This document shows positions 27,546 to 35,001 of a DNA stretch of 41,999 nucleotides, one piece after another. A program made the position numbers and the translations under genes. Below the pieces are notes generated by a model. That model made no database searches. It had not been told where the DNA came from and was given only the letters and a program-made list of their open reading frames with translations. Numbering within the stretch: position 1 is the first letter of the stretch; every line of letters starts with the position of its first letter. Where the stretch lies: positions 1 through 41,999 of the forward strand of contig CALFSW010000209.1 in assembly GCA_937916505.1 (NCBI GenBank), given 5' to 3'. Source of the DNA: an uncultured Verrucomicrobiales bacterium (GTDB lineage: Bacteria > Verrucomicrobiota > Verrucomicrobiia > Verrucomicrobiales > Akkermansiaceae).

Positions 27546-28208
27546 TTATTCCGCTTTCAGTTCCTTCACCGCGAGCTTGCGATACCAGACCTCGTCACCG
27601 TGATCCTGTAAAAAAATCTGCCCGCTGGGGTTGGCCGCAAAGTTTTCCTTGCCCTTAAACTTTGAATTTTTGAGCGCCTCTTTCCACTCATCGCTTCCCA
27701 CCGTGACATCCACCACAAGTTCCCCGTTGAGGTAATGCTGCAAGTGAAGCCCCTTCACGACCACCCGTGAAGAATTCCATTCACCCACCGCCTTAAGCTT
27801 CTTTTTATCATTGGCCGCCAAAAGATCGTAAAGTGATCCCGCCTGACGCTTGATACTCTTCGCGCCATCCGGATGGGCGTCATCAAGGACCTGATACTCC
27901 GGCCCCAGCTTCGCTTTGCCATAATTGGTCACACGGTATTTCACCCCACTGTTCCCCTTCTTGGAAATTTTCCACTCCCACCGAAACTCGAAATCGGCGT
28001 AACTCTTGGCCGTATAAAGGTCCCCACCCTTTCCTTTTCGGTGAAGCACCCCTTTTTCGGCTATCCAGCCACCTTCTTCGACCGCTTTTCCGCCGGAATT
28101 GGTCCATCCCTTGAGGGTCTCTCCATCAAAAATGGAGACCCATTTATCCTCTGCCGCGGAGGTGGAAACAAGGGCGGCCAATGCGAGCGTGCGAGCTAGG
28201 TATTTCAT
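27546..28208 (-). CDS. DUF1080 (3-keto-disaccharide hydrolase-like) secreted protein
   Basis: A 220-residue exported protein, signal peptide MKYLARTLALAALVSTSAA. It is a single DUF1080 domain: FDGETLKGWTN at the start, FEFRWEWKISKKGNSGVKYRV in the middle, GPEYQVLDD, and FLQDHGDEVWYRKLAVKEL at the end. This is the LamG-like beta-sandwich family annotated as 3-keto-disaccharide hydrolase, which acts on 3-keto glycosides produced by sugar dehydrogenases. That activity is inferred from the family. It is divergent from the PQQ-type propeller gene at 28284. Confidence 0.9.
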   Translation of the reverse strand: MKYLARTLALAALVSTSAAEDKWVSIFDGETLKGWTNSGGKAVEEGGWIAEKGVLHRKGKGGDLYTAKSYADFEFRWEWKISKKGNSGVKYRVTNYGKAKLGPEYQVLDDAHPDGAKSIKRQAGSLYDLLAANDKKKLKAVGEWNSSRVVVKGLHLQHYLNGELVVDVTVGSDEWKEALKNSKFKGKENFAANPSGQIFLQDHGDEVWYRKLAVKELKAE

Positions 28209-28283
28209 CTGATGAAAAGAAACGGAGCAAAAAGACCAAAGTTTTCACCCGCTCTCCGACTTGCCAACCCGAAATTCGAGTCC

Positions 28284-29528
28284 ATGTTCTTAAATATGAT
28301 CAAACCCGCGCTCTTTTTCCTGTCTGTTACGACTTCCTTGCTCCCGGCTGTCGATTGGACCCAGTGGCGCGGTCCGACCCGCGATGGCAAGGTCCATCAA
28401 GGTGCAGCGCCTTGGCCTAAAACCCTCTCAAAGGAAAACCTCAAGCTCGTTTGGTCCGCAAAACTCGCCGAGGGATACTCCAGCCCCATCATTGCCGACG
28501 GGAAGGTCATCACCGTCGAAACTCTGGAAAAGAAGGAAGAGATCGTGCGGGCCTTTGATTGTAAAACCGGTAAACCCGTTTGGGACGCCACTTGGCAGGG
28601 CTCGATGCGGGTCCCCTTTTACGCCGCAAAAAATGGCTCCTGGGTCCGCTCCACTCCCGCCACTGATGGAAAAACTCTTTTCATCGGAGGCATGCGTGAT
28701 GTTCTCGTCGCCCTTGATATCTCAACCGGAAAGGAAAAGTGGCGTCGCGATTACCCCGGCGAAGAAAAAACACCCCTCCCGTCCTTTGGCTTCGTCTCCT
28801 CCCCTCTCCTTGAAAAGGACCATCTCTATGTCCAGGTCGGCACCTCCCTCCGCAAGATCAAAAAGAGCGATGGTAAAACCGTTTGGCAGGCCCTCGCCGA
28901 CGAGCGGGCGATGTTCGGCAGTGCCTTTTCCTCTCCCTATCGTGCCAAAATCCAGGGAATCGATCAAATCCTCGTGCAGACCCGCAACCTCTTGGGCGGC
29001 ATCCTTCCCTCCAACGGCAAAGCCGTCTGGACCACTCCCGTGAAAGCGATGCGCGGCATGAACATTCTCCCTCCCACCCCCATCGGAAACAAGATCTTCA
29101 CCGCAAGCTATGGCGGAGGATCCTTCCTCTACGATATCGAGAAACAAGACAAAACCCTCGCCGCCAAGGAACTCTGGAACGACAGCAAGCGCGAAGGCTA
29201 CATGTCTTCACCCGTCGTGATCGATGGCAAAGTCTACCTTCATGGCCGTGACAAACGCTTTCACTGCCTCGACCCCGGGACCGGAAAAACCCTCTGGAGT
29301 TCAAAGGATAAATTTGGCGAATACTGCTCCATGGTCATGCAGGGCAATCGCATCCTCGCCCTCGATCAACGCGGAATCCTCCTTCACATCGAAGCCAGCC
29401 CCAAGGCCTTCAAACTGCTCTCACAAGTCGAACTCGACACCCCTCCCACCTGGGCCCACCTCGCTGTTTGCGGTGACGAACTCTTCGTCCGCCACCTCAA
29501 GGGCATCAATGTCTACCGCTGGAAGTAG
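28284..29528 (+). CDS. PQQ-type beta-propeller protein, exported
   Basis: An exported beta-propeller of 414 residues from ATG 28284 (alternative ATG 28296). Signal: MIKPALFFLSVTTSLLPA. The mature start DWTQWRGPTRDGK is the typical opening of PVC PQQ-like propellers. Repeats such as AFDCKTGKPVWDATW, ALDISTGKEKWRRDY, KKSDGKTVWQAL and CLDPGTGKTLWSS are PQQ-family blades. It lacks clear metal and PQQ-binding residues, so it may be a BamB-like scaffold or a non-enzymatic member. It is divergent from the DUF1080 gene, sharing a 75-base region, and converges on the ThuA gene with a 3-base gap. Confidence 0.83.
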   Translation: MFLNMIKPALFFLSVTTSLLPAVDWTQWRGPTRDGKVHQGAAPWPKTLSKENLKLVWSAKLAEGYSSPIIADGKVITVETLEKKEEIVRAFDCKTGKPVWDATWQGSMRVPFYAAKNGSWVRSTPATDGKTLFIGGMRDVLVALDISTGKEKWRRDYPGEEKTPLPSFGFVSSPLLEKDHLYVQVGTSLRKIKKSDGKTVWQALADERAMFGSAFSSPYRAKIQGIDQILVQTRNLLGGILPSNGKAVWTTPVKAMRGMNILPPTPIGNKIFTASYGGGSFLYDIEKQDKTLAAKELWNDSKREGYMSSPVVIDGKVYLHGRDKRFHCLDPGTGKTLWSSKDKFGEYCSMVMQGNRILALDQRGILLHIEASPKAFKLLSQVELDTPPTWAHLAVCGDELFVRHLKGINVYRWK

Positions 29529-29531
29529 AAC

Positions 29532-30392
29532 CTACTTTTTGGAATCGGGCTTGGAAATCGAAGCCGTCTCCACTTCGGTCTCACCAAGAATATAGCGAAA
29601 TCCCTCCACCCACATCTTAAGGATCTCAGGATTGTAAAAGACCTCCTTGTTGTGACCAAAGGCACTCACAAAAACACGTCCCTTGCCATACTCCTTCACC
29701 CAGGCCAAAGCGTAATCATTGTCCTTACGATTTCCCTTCTTCTTTCCATTCACCTCGCTCTTCATATCCAGCGCCATCAAGACGCGCTGCTTTGAACGAT
29801 CAAAATCCTTATATTGGTAGAGCTCATCTTTTAGCTTGAACCCCTTACCCTCGTGAACCCCCTTCACGATCGGGTGCTTGGGATCTTCATTGGCGATGTC
29901 CCAGGTTCCTCCAGCTCCCCACGGATGCCCATTAAAGTTCCCGCCAATCATATCGACATATTCCGGCCATCCGCCATCAGTCGCCGAATGGATCGCAAAC
30001 ACCCCGCCGCCATTTTTCACGTAGCTGATCAATGACTCACGCAAAGCTTCGTCCTTAAATCCCTTCTGAATGTGGGTATTGTTGTTGAAGCAGATCGCGT
30101 CGAATTTCTTGATGTTCCCGGGCTCAAAATTCGCGAGGTCCTCTGAAACAGTCACTTCAAAAAGTCCCGTCTTCTCCCCCATCACCTTGAGCATCGTCTC
30201 CCCGATCTCAATCGAGCCATGCCGAAATCCATAAGGTTTTGAGAAACAGAGAATCTGGTGCTTTTTCTTCGGAGCCTCGATCTTCGGCATATTCGCCAAA
30301 ACAAGATCGCGCTCGGACAGTTTCTTTTCAGACGCCGCAAAAACCCCAAGGGCCAGAACGGGCAAAATTGCGAGAAGGAGGGACTTTTTCAT
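29532..30392 (-). CDS. ThuA-domain secreted protein
   Basis: A 286-residue exported protein, signal peptide MKKSLLLAILPVLALGVFAA. The ThuA domain (about 45-275) has a class I amidotransferase-like fold: LCFSKPYGFRHGSIEIG, FDAICFNNNTH, YVKNGGGVFAIHSATDGG, NEDPKHPIVKGV, YALAWVKEYGKGRVFVSAFGHN. ThuA proteins are linked to trehalose and other disaccharide use in rhizobia, and in PVC bacteria they accompany DUF1080 and PQQ proteins, as here. It lies 10 bases after the hypothetical gene 30403-30909, so the two are probably cotranscribed. Confidence 0.88.
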   Translation of the reverse strand: MKKSLLLAILPVLALGVFAASEKKLSERDLVLANMPKIEAPKKKHQILCFSKPYGFRHGSIEIGETMLKVMGEKTGLFEVTVSEDLANFEPGNIKKFDAICFNNNTHIQKGFKDEALRESLISYVKNGGGVFAIHSATDGGWPEYVDMIGGNFNGHPWGAGGTWDIANEDPKHPIVKGVHEGKGFKLKDELYQYKDFDRSKQRVLMALDMKSEVNGKKKGNRKDNDYALAWVKEYGKGRVFVSAFGHNKEVFYNPEILKMWVEGFRYILGETEVETASISKPDSKK

Positions 30393-30402
30393 CGGTAAAA
30401 GA

Positions 30403-30909
30403 CTACCCGCCCGGCGCCCTCTTTCTTTCGCGCGCCTTCCCGCGAGGATGTCTCTTGCGGTATTCCACCCACCTGAGAATCACCGTATTTTCGAACTCTT
30501 CTTTTCTTGCTTGGAAGGGCTCCACCTCCGGATGTTTTATCCCAAGTCCGAGTACCCCGAACGCATTGATCCTTGAGACGACTTTCCTTCTCTCATGAAA
30601 AGCCCTCCTCGCCTCCAGGTCATTCTTCAGAAAAAGCTCTGCTTGGGATTGCAACCGCGACCCGTCCCTCGAAAGGCTATCGAATGGAAAGTAGGACTTT
30701 CTTAACGATTTTTCTCGTTTCCGAGACGAGCGAACAACTGCTGAATCCTGTTCCCCAAAACGGAAGGGCCGAGCGCTTTCCCTCGCTCGATCGGCCCCGC
30801 CGCTGAAAAACCCACCTTCCGCTTCTCCGCCGGAAACCAACTGGTAGCTGATCCCCCCAAGACAACAAACCAAGAGGAGCCAGAGCCCGGGAGTCATTTT
30901 CATCCTCAT
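30403..30909 (-). CDS. hypothetical membrane-anchored basic protein
   Basis: About 168 residues; starts at 30909, 30903 or 30897 are all ATG and the longer frame to 30945 is less likely. An N-terminal hydrophobic segment (WLLLVCCLGGISYQLV) would anchor it in the membrane, or be a signal with a Cys-rich end. The rest is charged and low in hydrophobics (RARESARPFRFG, RRKVVSRINAFG, RKRHPRGKARERKR). I do not recognise the family. It lies 10 bases upstream of the ThuA gene on the same strand, so it is likely coexpressed. It could be spurious, but the spacing and anchor favour a real gene. Confidence 0.5.
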   Translation of the reverse strand: MRMKMTPGLWLLLVCCLGGISYQLVSGGEAEGGFFSGGADRARESARPFRFGEQDSAVVRSSRKREKSLRKSYFPFDSLSRDGSRLQSQAELFLKNDLEARRAFHERRKVVSRINAFGVLGLGIKHPEVEPFQARKEEFENTVILRWVEYRKRHPRGKARERKRAPGG

Positions 30910-30957
30910 CAGATGATGAGACACCCCAAATCCCGCCTTGTTCAACTTCGACAGAAA

Positions 30958-31059
30958 CTACCCACGGGTCTTCGAATAGACCACTGCAGCGACAATCAGA
31001 ACCGCGACAATACCCAGAAAAATCCGACCGGACTTCTTCTCGGCAACTTTACAAAGCAC
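30958..31059 (-). CDS. candidate 33-residue single-span membrane protein
   Basis: A short frame starting GTG at 31059 and ending TAG at 30958 would encode 33 residues. The centre is IFLGIVAVLIVAAVVY, flanked by AEKKSGR before and SKTRG after, the pattern of a small single-pass protein. The next gene on the same strand begins at 30909, so it could be first in an operon with the hypothetical and ThuA genes. An in-frame TGA lies directly before the GTG, so no longer form exists. No ATG and no ribosome binding site are visible, so it is tentative. Confidence 0.3.
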   Translation of the reverse strand: MLCKVAEKKSGRIFLGIVAVLIVAAVVYSKTRG

Positions 31060-31155
31060 TCAAAGCATTTTTCAATGCTCGCCCTTCCCTCAAACAAACG
31101 CAAGTCACGACATTTAGGATTTCAGATTCCCCGCTTTAGCGTTTAAACAAAGCCC

Positions 31156-32619
31156 GTGCCAGTTTCAGACTACATCGTCACCATCGGACTTGAGGTTCAT
31201 TGCCAGATCAAAACAAACACCAAGATGTTTTGCGGCTGCGAAACCTCCTTTGCCGACGAACCGAACACCCACACCTGCCCGACCTGCCTCGGCCTCCCGG
31301 GCGCCCTCCCGGTGCTCAACGAATTCGCCATCGAACGAACCATCCTCTCCGGCATGCTCCTCGGCTGCTCCACCCCACCCACCGTCGTTTGGGATCGCAA
31401 GAATTACTTCTACCCCGACATGCCGAAGGACTACCAGATCACCCAGATGGATCTCCCCCTTTGCCTCGGCGGCGGCGTCCCTCTTTACGATCACAATTAT
31501 CCCAAGGACGCCCAGAAAAACATCAAGAACCCAGGTAAGGTCGTCGTTCTCAACCGAATCCACCTTGAGGAGGATGTCGCCAAGTCCACCCATCTCGCCA
31601 ATTCCACCCTCATTGATTTTAACCGCGCCGGCACTCCGCTCATGGAGATCGTCACCGAACCCGACCTCGACTCCGCCGAAGAGACCTTCGCCTACCTCAA
31701 GTCCCTCCAGCAAATCCTCATCGCCGGTGGCATCTCAGACGCCGATATGGACAAGGGACAAATGCGTTGCGACGTCAACATCTCCATCCGTAAGAACCCC
31801 GAAGACGAACTCGGCACCAAAATCGAGCTCAAAAACATGAACTCCACCTCCGCCGTCCGTCGCGCCATTTACTACGAGGTGGCACGCCAATGCGAAGCCC
31901 TCGACAACGGAGAAACCCTCGTTCAAGCCACTTGGCGCTGGGACGAAGACCTCGGCGAAACCCAGGAAATGCGCACCAAGGAAGACGCCCACGACTACCG
32001 CTACTTCCCCGACCCCGACCTCCTCCCCGTCACCACCGCCGCTTACATCGAAAAAGTTCGCCCCCTCGTCCCCGAGCTCCCCCACGAAAAATCGGCCCGC
32101 TTCCAAAAAGACCTCGGCCTCACTCCTTACGACGCCTCTGTCATCACTTCCGATATCCAGCTTGTCTCTTACTTTGAGACCACTGTCGAATCAGCCAAAG
32201 CTCCCGGAAAAAAAGTCGCCAACTGGATCATCAACAACCTCCTCGGCCTCATCAATGAGAAGTCTTTGGAGATTCAAGACTCCCCCGTTTCTCCCGAAAA
32301 ACTCGCCGAAATCCTCAATCTCATCGAGGCAGGCACCGTTTCCAACAGCCAGGCCAAGGACCTCTTTTCCGCCCTCTGGGATGCTCCTGAAAAAGACCCC
32401 GCCGCTCTCGCCAAAGAGATGGGCTTTGAACCCGCCGACACCGGGGCCATTGATGCCATCATCGACGAAGTCATCGCTGCAAATCCCGACAAGGTCGCCG
32501 AAATCCAGGGAGGAAATGAAAAGCTCCTCAACTTCCTCACCGGCCAGGTCATGAAAGCCTCCAAAGGCAAAGCCAACCCCAAGATCGTCACCGACGGCTT
32601 GAAGGCAAAACTCCTCTAA
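31156..32619 (+). CDS. gatB: Asp-tRNA(Asn)/Glu-tRNA(Gln) amidotransferase subunit B
   Basis: The 487-residue B subunit of the GatCAB amidotransferase, which converts mischarged Glu-tRNA(Gln) or Asp-tRNA(Asn) to the correct amide. The start is GTG at 31156, placing MPVSDYIVTIGLEVHCQ at the usual N-terminus. Zinc ligands C26, C28, C41 and C44 (FCGCETS...CPTC) are present. Conserved blocks follow: RKNYFYPDMPKDYQITQ, DFNRAGTPLMEIVTEPD and MRCDVNISIR. The helical C-terminal tRNA-binding domain (about 330-487) ends normally. gatA and gatC are not in the window. One base separates it from the next gene. Confidence 0.97.
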   Translation: MPVSDYIVTIGLEVHCQIKTNTKMFCGCETSFADEPNTHTCPTCLGLPGALPVLNEFAIERTILSGMLLGCSTPPTVVWDRKNYFYPDMPKDYQITQMDLPLCLGGGVPLYDHNYPKDAQKNIKNPGKVVVLNRIHLEEDVAKSTHLANSTLIDFNRAGTPLMEIVTEPDLDSAEETFAYLKSLQQILIAGGISDADMDKGQMRCDVNISIRKNPEDELGTKIELKNMNSTSAVRRAIYYEVARQCEALDNGETLVQATWRWDEDLGETQEMRTKEDAHDYRYFPDPDLLPVTTAAYIEKVRPLVPELPHEKSARFQKDLGLTPYDASVITSDIQLVSYFETTVESAKAPGKKVANWIINNLLGLINEKSLEIQDSPVSPEKLAEILNLIEAGTVSNSQAKDLFSALWDAPEKDPAALAKEMGFEPADTGAIDAIIDEVIAANPDKVAEIQGGNEKLLNFLTGQVMKASKGKANPKIVTDGLKAKLL

Positions 32620-32620
32620 A

Positions 32621-33148
32621 ATGATCCCCGAAAGTATCAAGAGCCTGATCACTAGCCTATTGCGAAAGGATCTTGAAGTCATCGTTGCCGGAGGCCTTGC
32701 CGTCAATGCACACGGGTTCGCCAGACTTACCACGGACGCTGACCTCATCGTTCGCAAAAAGGATCGGGAAAAAGCTACGAATGCGATGATCGACCTCGCT
32801 TTCACAAACAAGGGCAGCACGGATGTCTCAACCCGATTCGGACACAAAAGCTACTCCGTTCCCTTCGTTGACCTTCTTTGGACCGAAGAAAAAACCTTCG
32901 ACATCTTCCTCTCGTCCACAGTCTCGGTTGCTGATCATTTCAAGATCCTCTCCCTACCTCACCTCATCGCGATGAAGATCCACGCCCTCTCACAGTGCCA
33001 CGACCGATTTGCGAAAGACTCCGAAGACATTAAGTTCCTCCTGAAACACAATTCCGCCCAAATCGAGTTCCGCGATTACCAAGCTCTCGTCAACCGCTTC
33101 GCCCCATCCGACAAGAATCAACAACTTCTCGATCTCTACCCCCGATAA
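32621..33148 (+). CDS. nucleotidyltransferase (AbiEii/MNT-like)
   Basis: A 175-residue protein with a minimal nucleotidyltransferase fold. The GG motif (VAGGLAVNAHG, G24-G25) is followed by the metal-binding pair D39 and D41 (TTDADLIV), with D84 in VDLLW a likely third acidic residue. The C-terminal part (LSLPHLIAMKIHALSQC, DRFAKDSEDIKFLL) matches the AbiEii/DUF6036-type nucleotidyltransferases found as toxins or standalone genes. It begins 1 base after gatB and is followed 9 bases later by a 60-residue gene, suggesting an operon. A toxin or tRNA-modifying role is possible, but the sequence does not settle it. Confidence 0.75.
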   Translation: MIPESIKSLITSLLRKDLEVIVAGGLAVNAHGFARLTTDADLIVRKKDREKATNAMIDLAFTNKGSTDVSTRFGHKSYSVPFVDLLWTEEKTFDIFLSSTVSVADHFKILSLPHLIAMKIHALSQCHDRFAKDSEDIKFLLKHNSAQIEFRDYQALVNRFAPSDKNQQLLDLYPR

Positions 33149-33157
33149 ACCAACCCC

Positions 33158-33340
33158 ATGGACATCCTCGACCTTGACCCCGCCACCTTTCCCCGCGATG
33201 ACTTCGGTCCACCACTCGGCGGAATGCCCATGGATGACTACGAAAAATGGCTCGCCGAAATGATCGGCCCCATCCGCGCGCAGCTCGAAGAGAATCCGCC
33301 ACCCCAACCAGACGGAGTCCCATTCGTCTGGAAGGAGTAG
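33158..33340 (+). CDS. small acidic protein of unknown function
   Basis: Sixty residues from ATG 33158. It is rich in D/E and P (DILDLDPATFPRDDFGPP near the N-terminus, QLEENPPPQPDGVPFVWKE at the end), with a short central helix (DDYEKWLAEMIGPIRAQL). No domain is recognised. It starts 9 bases after the nucleotidyltransferase stop, so it is probably the last gene of the gatB transcript. An acidic small partner next to a nucleotidyltransferase is compatible with an antitoxin or regulatory peptide, but that is only a guess. Confidence 0.5.
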   Translation: MDILDLDPATFPRDDFGPPLGGMPMDDYEKWLAEMIGPIRAQLEENPPPQPDGVPFVWKE

Positions 33341-33581
33341 CCTCCACTCAATTCCCCGGGAAAAAGCCAAGCAGGGAAAAAAATACGATCGCATTGACGC
33401 TTTCCTCCGGGAATGAGGTGGCGATGGGGCTTTGGCAATCGACGTCGGCAATTTACATTTCGCCCTAAAGTCGGGCTGTGATATAAGAGGCGGCCAACAT
33501 TCATCAAAGCATTTCACTTGGTAAATTCAGGCGGTATTGGAATCTACTTCCTTGCTTCAGTGTCTCCATCACAGTAAAAAA

Positions 33582-33643
33582 ATGAAACTTCGAAAAATCC
33601 TTGCGACCGTTGCGGCGGTTCTCAGCTCGTCTTTTGGATCTAA
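33582..33643 (+). pseudogene. signal-peptide start of a gene cut by the IS element
   Basis: ATG 33582 opens MKLRKILATVAAVLSSSFGS, a textbook export signal, and runs straight into the IS left end at 33644, where it stops four codons later (TGA 33654). Joining across the IS with one copy of the TAA duplication continues the frame only for about 60 unconvincing residues. The more protein-like frame beyond the IS (34549-35001) is in a different phase, so either a further frameshift occurred or they are separate genes. Confidence 0.55.
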
Positions 33644-34533
33644 GAGGCCGTCTTGAAAAGGCTAAATGCTGGATTTTTAGCTGTACTATTGTGAGCAATT
33701 TTGGAAGAAACTTGGGATGCCGAGTTATCCAAGCAGTCTGACCGAATCCGAATGGAAAGTCCTCGTAGAACTTCTCCCCAAGAACAATCCACAACTCCGA
33801 GGTCGTCCAGCGAAACATTCCAAGCGAGCAATTGTCGATGGTATCTTATATATGGCCCGATCTGGGGCTGGCTGGCGTATGATGCCGAACGATCTTCCGC
33901 CTTGGAAAACTTGTTATCACTACTTTCGAATCTGGGCCAAGCAAGGAATCTGGGAAAGCGTTCACAACCATCTTCGTGACCTTGCTCGACTTAAAGCCGG
34001 TAAAAAAAAGCCCCGACCGCTGCGATTATTGACAGGCAAAGCGTTCGCACAACTAGCCACCCCGGAGTTCGTGGTTATGATGCGGGTAAGAAAATTACAG
34101 GAAGAAAACGACACGTTCTGGTAGACACTCTGGGCTTTATTCTTCTCCTACATGTCACCTCTGCGGATGTGCAAGACCGTGACGGCGCCAGGCTCCTGCT
34201 CTTGGACAAACTCAAGAAGGCCTTTGGGTGGCTGCAGGTGATTTGGGCAAATGGTGGATACGCCGGGAAATTGGTAGGAGAAATCGCGACTATCATCCGC
34301 CATCGCAGATTGAAACTTGAGACCATCAAACGCAGCGACGATGTGAAGGGCTTCAAAATTCTACCCAAACGCTGGATCGTAGAGAGAACCTTCGGATGGT
34401 TTATTCAGTCCCGCCGCTTGGTTCGTGACTACGAGGTCCTCCCTCTCCACTCCGAATCGATGATCTATCTCACAATGTCCAAGATCATGCTCCGTAGAAT
34501 CGCTGCTTAATCCCTTTTTAAGACAGCCTCTAA
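33641..34533 (+). mobile_element. IS5-family insertion sequence (IS427/IS1031-like)
   Basis: An 887-bp element at 33644-34530 with 18-bp terminal inverted repeats: GAGGCCGTCTTGAAAAGG on the left and, read inward, GAGGCTGTCTTAAAAAGG on the right, with two mismatches. The TAA trinucleotides at 33641-33643 and 34531-34533 look like a target-site duplication; CTAA is possible if the right end is one base shorter. One transposase is encoded in two overlapping frames. Base composition is poorer in G+C than the neighbouring genes. The element interrupts the start of a gene with a signal peptide. Confidence 0.92.
33717..34510 (+). CDS. IS5-family transposase made by a -1 frameshift
   Basis: The first frame (33717-34124) encodes the N-terminal part, PSYPSSLTESEWKVLVELLP...PPWKTCYHYFRIW. 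At GGTAAAAAAAAGCCCCG (33999-34015) an A-run ending in G offers an A AAA AAG slip. In the -1 frame the protein continues KAPTAAIIDRQSVRTTSHPG...RGYDAGKKITGRKRH and reaches 34510 without a stop. The first catalytic Asp (AAIIDRQSV) and the Glu (RWIVERTFGW) are present, but the second Asp, normally in a WADGGYAG motif, is Asn: IWANGGYAGK (AAT at 34250-34252). This would be expected to abolish or weaken transposition. Product about 264 residues, typical for the group. Confidence 0.88.
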
Positions 34534-34548
34534 GCTAGAGCATGGTGT

Positions 34549-35001
34549 ATGGGTTCATGGTCAGGGGCAATGCCAGCGGGCAGCCAACTCGTTAATGTCG
34601 TTGGTTTGCTCAATCGTCTTCCGGGCTCTCGCCCTGAACGAATGCTTCCTCAAGAGATCGCAAACATTCTTAAGAGCATTGAGAACTGTATTCGCCTCGG
34701 CTGTGCTGAAATAGTGAAAGAGGCGGCAGGCGCAAAAAAAGCGGCTCGTGAGGCGGAGTCGAAATCAGAAAAGAAGGAGTCCCCTGAACATATGGCGGAG
34801 GAACGCCCCAAGAAACCTGTTGATATTGCTTTGGACAGAAAGTCCGGGAGAACTACGACGATTGAATTTCAAGAACCCAAGGCTGTCTCCAATTTGATCT
34901 CATTGCGCATGGGCCCGCCTTGGAATCCAAGAGATTCAGATCACTTTGGGTCTCGCACTCCCTTCCTGCGCAGTCTTCCCCCACGCCCGCCAACCCAATA
35001 G
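34549..35001 (+). CDS. hypothetical protein, possibly a remnant beyond the IS
   Basis: A 150-residue frame from ATG 34549 (ATG 34570 also possible). The middle is convincing helix with strong charge (LPQEIANILKSIENCIRLG, KEAAGAKKAAREAESKSEKK), while the last 30 residues (PWNPRDSDHFGSRTPFLRS) overlap the end of the convergent MATE gene by 66 bases and look non-coding. It could be the disrupted downstream part of the signal-peptide gene at 33582, since it lies 16 bases beyond the IS, but the phase does not fit. No family is recognised. Confidence 0.35.
   Translation: MGSWSGAMPAGSQLVNVVGLLNRLPGSRPERMLPQEIANILKSIENCIRLGCAEIVKEAAGAKKAAREAESKSEKKESPEHMAEERPKKPVDIALDRKSGRTTTIEFQEPKAVSNLISLRMGPPWNPRDSDHFGSRTPFLRSLPPRPPTQ

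Noticed and set aside
31062-31080. AGCATT-AATGCT hairpin before gatB
   Set aside because: Six base pairs only, with no T run and no gene ending there; most likely chance.
30913-31146. Plus-strand ORF of 77 codons between the hypothetical gene and gatB
   Set aside because: Its translation has no hydrophobic core or domain and lies opposite the better small minus-strand frame at 30958-31059.
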